Assembly: GCA_002792995.1 (NCBI GenBank)
Contig: PFPJ01000052.1
Coordinates: 1-14,751 of the forward strand
DNA length: 14,751 bases
Direction of reading: 5' to 3'
Source: Candidatus Magasanikbacteria bacterium CG_4_10_14_0_2_um_filter_41_10
GTDB taxonomy: Bacteria; Patescibacteriota; Patescibacteriia; Magasanikbacterales; UBA922
The notes below the pieces were generated by a model. It searched no databases. It was not told the DNA's origin and saw nothing but the letters and a program-made list of their open reading frames with translations. Numbering within the stretch: position 1 is the first letter of the stretch; every line of letters begins with the position of its first letter. Positions 14,360-14,751 of the stretch are shown here, piece after piece. The translations under genes were made by a program, and so were the position numbers.

Positions 14360-14751
14360 TTATGGTGTTACCAGTGGTTCTTCTGTAAGTACCTGATGCA
14401 ATTGTTTCTTCGCTCTATTAATTCTGGTTCCGACCGTTTTTACTGGCAACTTGAGAATGTCTGATATTTCTTGATAACTTTTTTCTTCGAGGTATCTGAG
14501 AATAAGAATATCTTTATATTTTGGTCCCAATTTTTTGAGGACTTCTTTTACTTGTATTTGAAGCTGAGCTCTATCCAATTCTTTTGCCATATCGAGGTCA
14601 GCTTCTATATTTTTGAGATAGATTCCTCCATCCTCTTCTCGTATCGTGTGAGGTCGTACCGAGCGTTTTCGAAAGTGACTAATGGTTTCATTGTGGGCAA
14701 TGCTATATATCCATGATGAAAAAGAGAGTGACGGATCAAAATTGTGAAGGT
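14360..14751 (-). CDS. Sigma-70 family RNA polymerase sigma factor, 5' end outside window
   Basis: The frame is open from the right edge to TAA at 14360-14362, giving 129 visible residues. An ATG at 14590 is internal, because the upstream residues are clearly sigma region 2: FDPSLSFSSWIYSIAHNETI, followed by SHFRKRSVRP, the end of region 2.3-2.4 that binds the -10. A linker of about 30 residues follows. Region 4 is then complete: VLKKLGPKYKDILILRYLEE, then KSYQEISDILKLPVKTVGTR and INRAKKQL, with a helix-turn-helix that binds the -35. Region 3 is absent, as in ECF-type (group 4) sigma factors. It probably directs RNA polymerase to a small regulon and is partnered with the membrane protein four bases downstream. 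Confidence 0.92.
   Translation of the reverse strand, partial: LHNFDPSLSFSSWIYSIAHNETISHFRKRSVRPHTIREEDGGIYLKNIEADLDMAKELDRAQLQIQVKEVLKKLGPKYKDILILRYLEEKSYQEISDILKLPVKTVGTRINRAKKQLHQVLTEEPLVTP

Noticed and set aside
14591..14716. Sigma factor starting at the ATG at 14590 as a short region-4-only protein
   Set aside because: The frame is open upstream to the window edge and encodes a clear sigma region 2 (SSWIYSIAHNETISHF), so that ATG is internal.

Overview
The window looks like a chromosomal segment of a Patescibacteria/CPR bacterium, most probably of the Parcubacteria group. This is inferred from gene content, not from a marker gene: a PrgI / TraC-like / VirB4 secretion cassette next to ComF, a large VanW protein, a small DUF378 membrane protein and a secreted protein with alanine/aspartate-rich repeats. 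Genes are tightly packed, there are almost no Shine-Dalgarno sequences, and no complete gene ends in TGA.

Left part (1-7663, all + strand): a likely operon of a reduced type IV secretion / DNA-transport machine. Four proteins of unknown family come first (the first is cut by the window edge, the fourth is largely disordered). They are followed by a PrgI-family membrane protein, a TraC-like protein, a VirB4-type ATPase with clear Walker A and B motifs, a single-pass membrane protein that may be VirB8-like, and a ComF phosphoribosyltransferase. ComF at the end suggests, but does not prove, a role in DNA uptake.

Middle (7692-8281): a strong promoter, three serine tRNA genes (anticodons UGA, GCU and a highly unusual ACU), a short copy of a tRNA 3' end between the second and third, and a rho-independent terminator. 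Then come an Hsp20 chaperone and a 672-residue VanW cell-envelope protein, ending in a terminator whose hairpin also carries the -35 box of the next promoter.

10858-11205: that promoter drives a non-coding interval of about 310 nt, rich in complementary segments and closed by a GC-rich terminator. It looks like a free-standing structured RNA, and I cannot match it to RNase P RNA, tmRNA, SRP RNA or 6S RNA. It is the best candidate here for something undescribed.

Right part (11270-14751): a DUF378 protein; an MscS-type mechanosensitive channel broken by two single-base deletions; then on the minus strand a secreted repeat protein, and a two-gene unit of a sigma-70-like factor (cut by the right edge) with a three-pass membrane protein that may control it. 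Bidirectional hairpin terminators separate the units.
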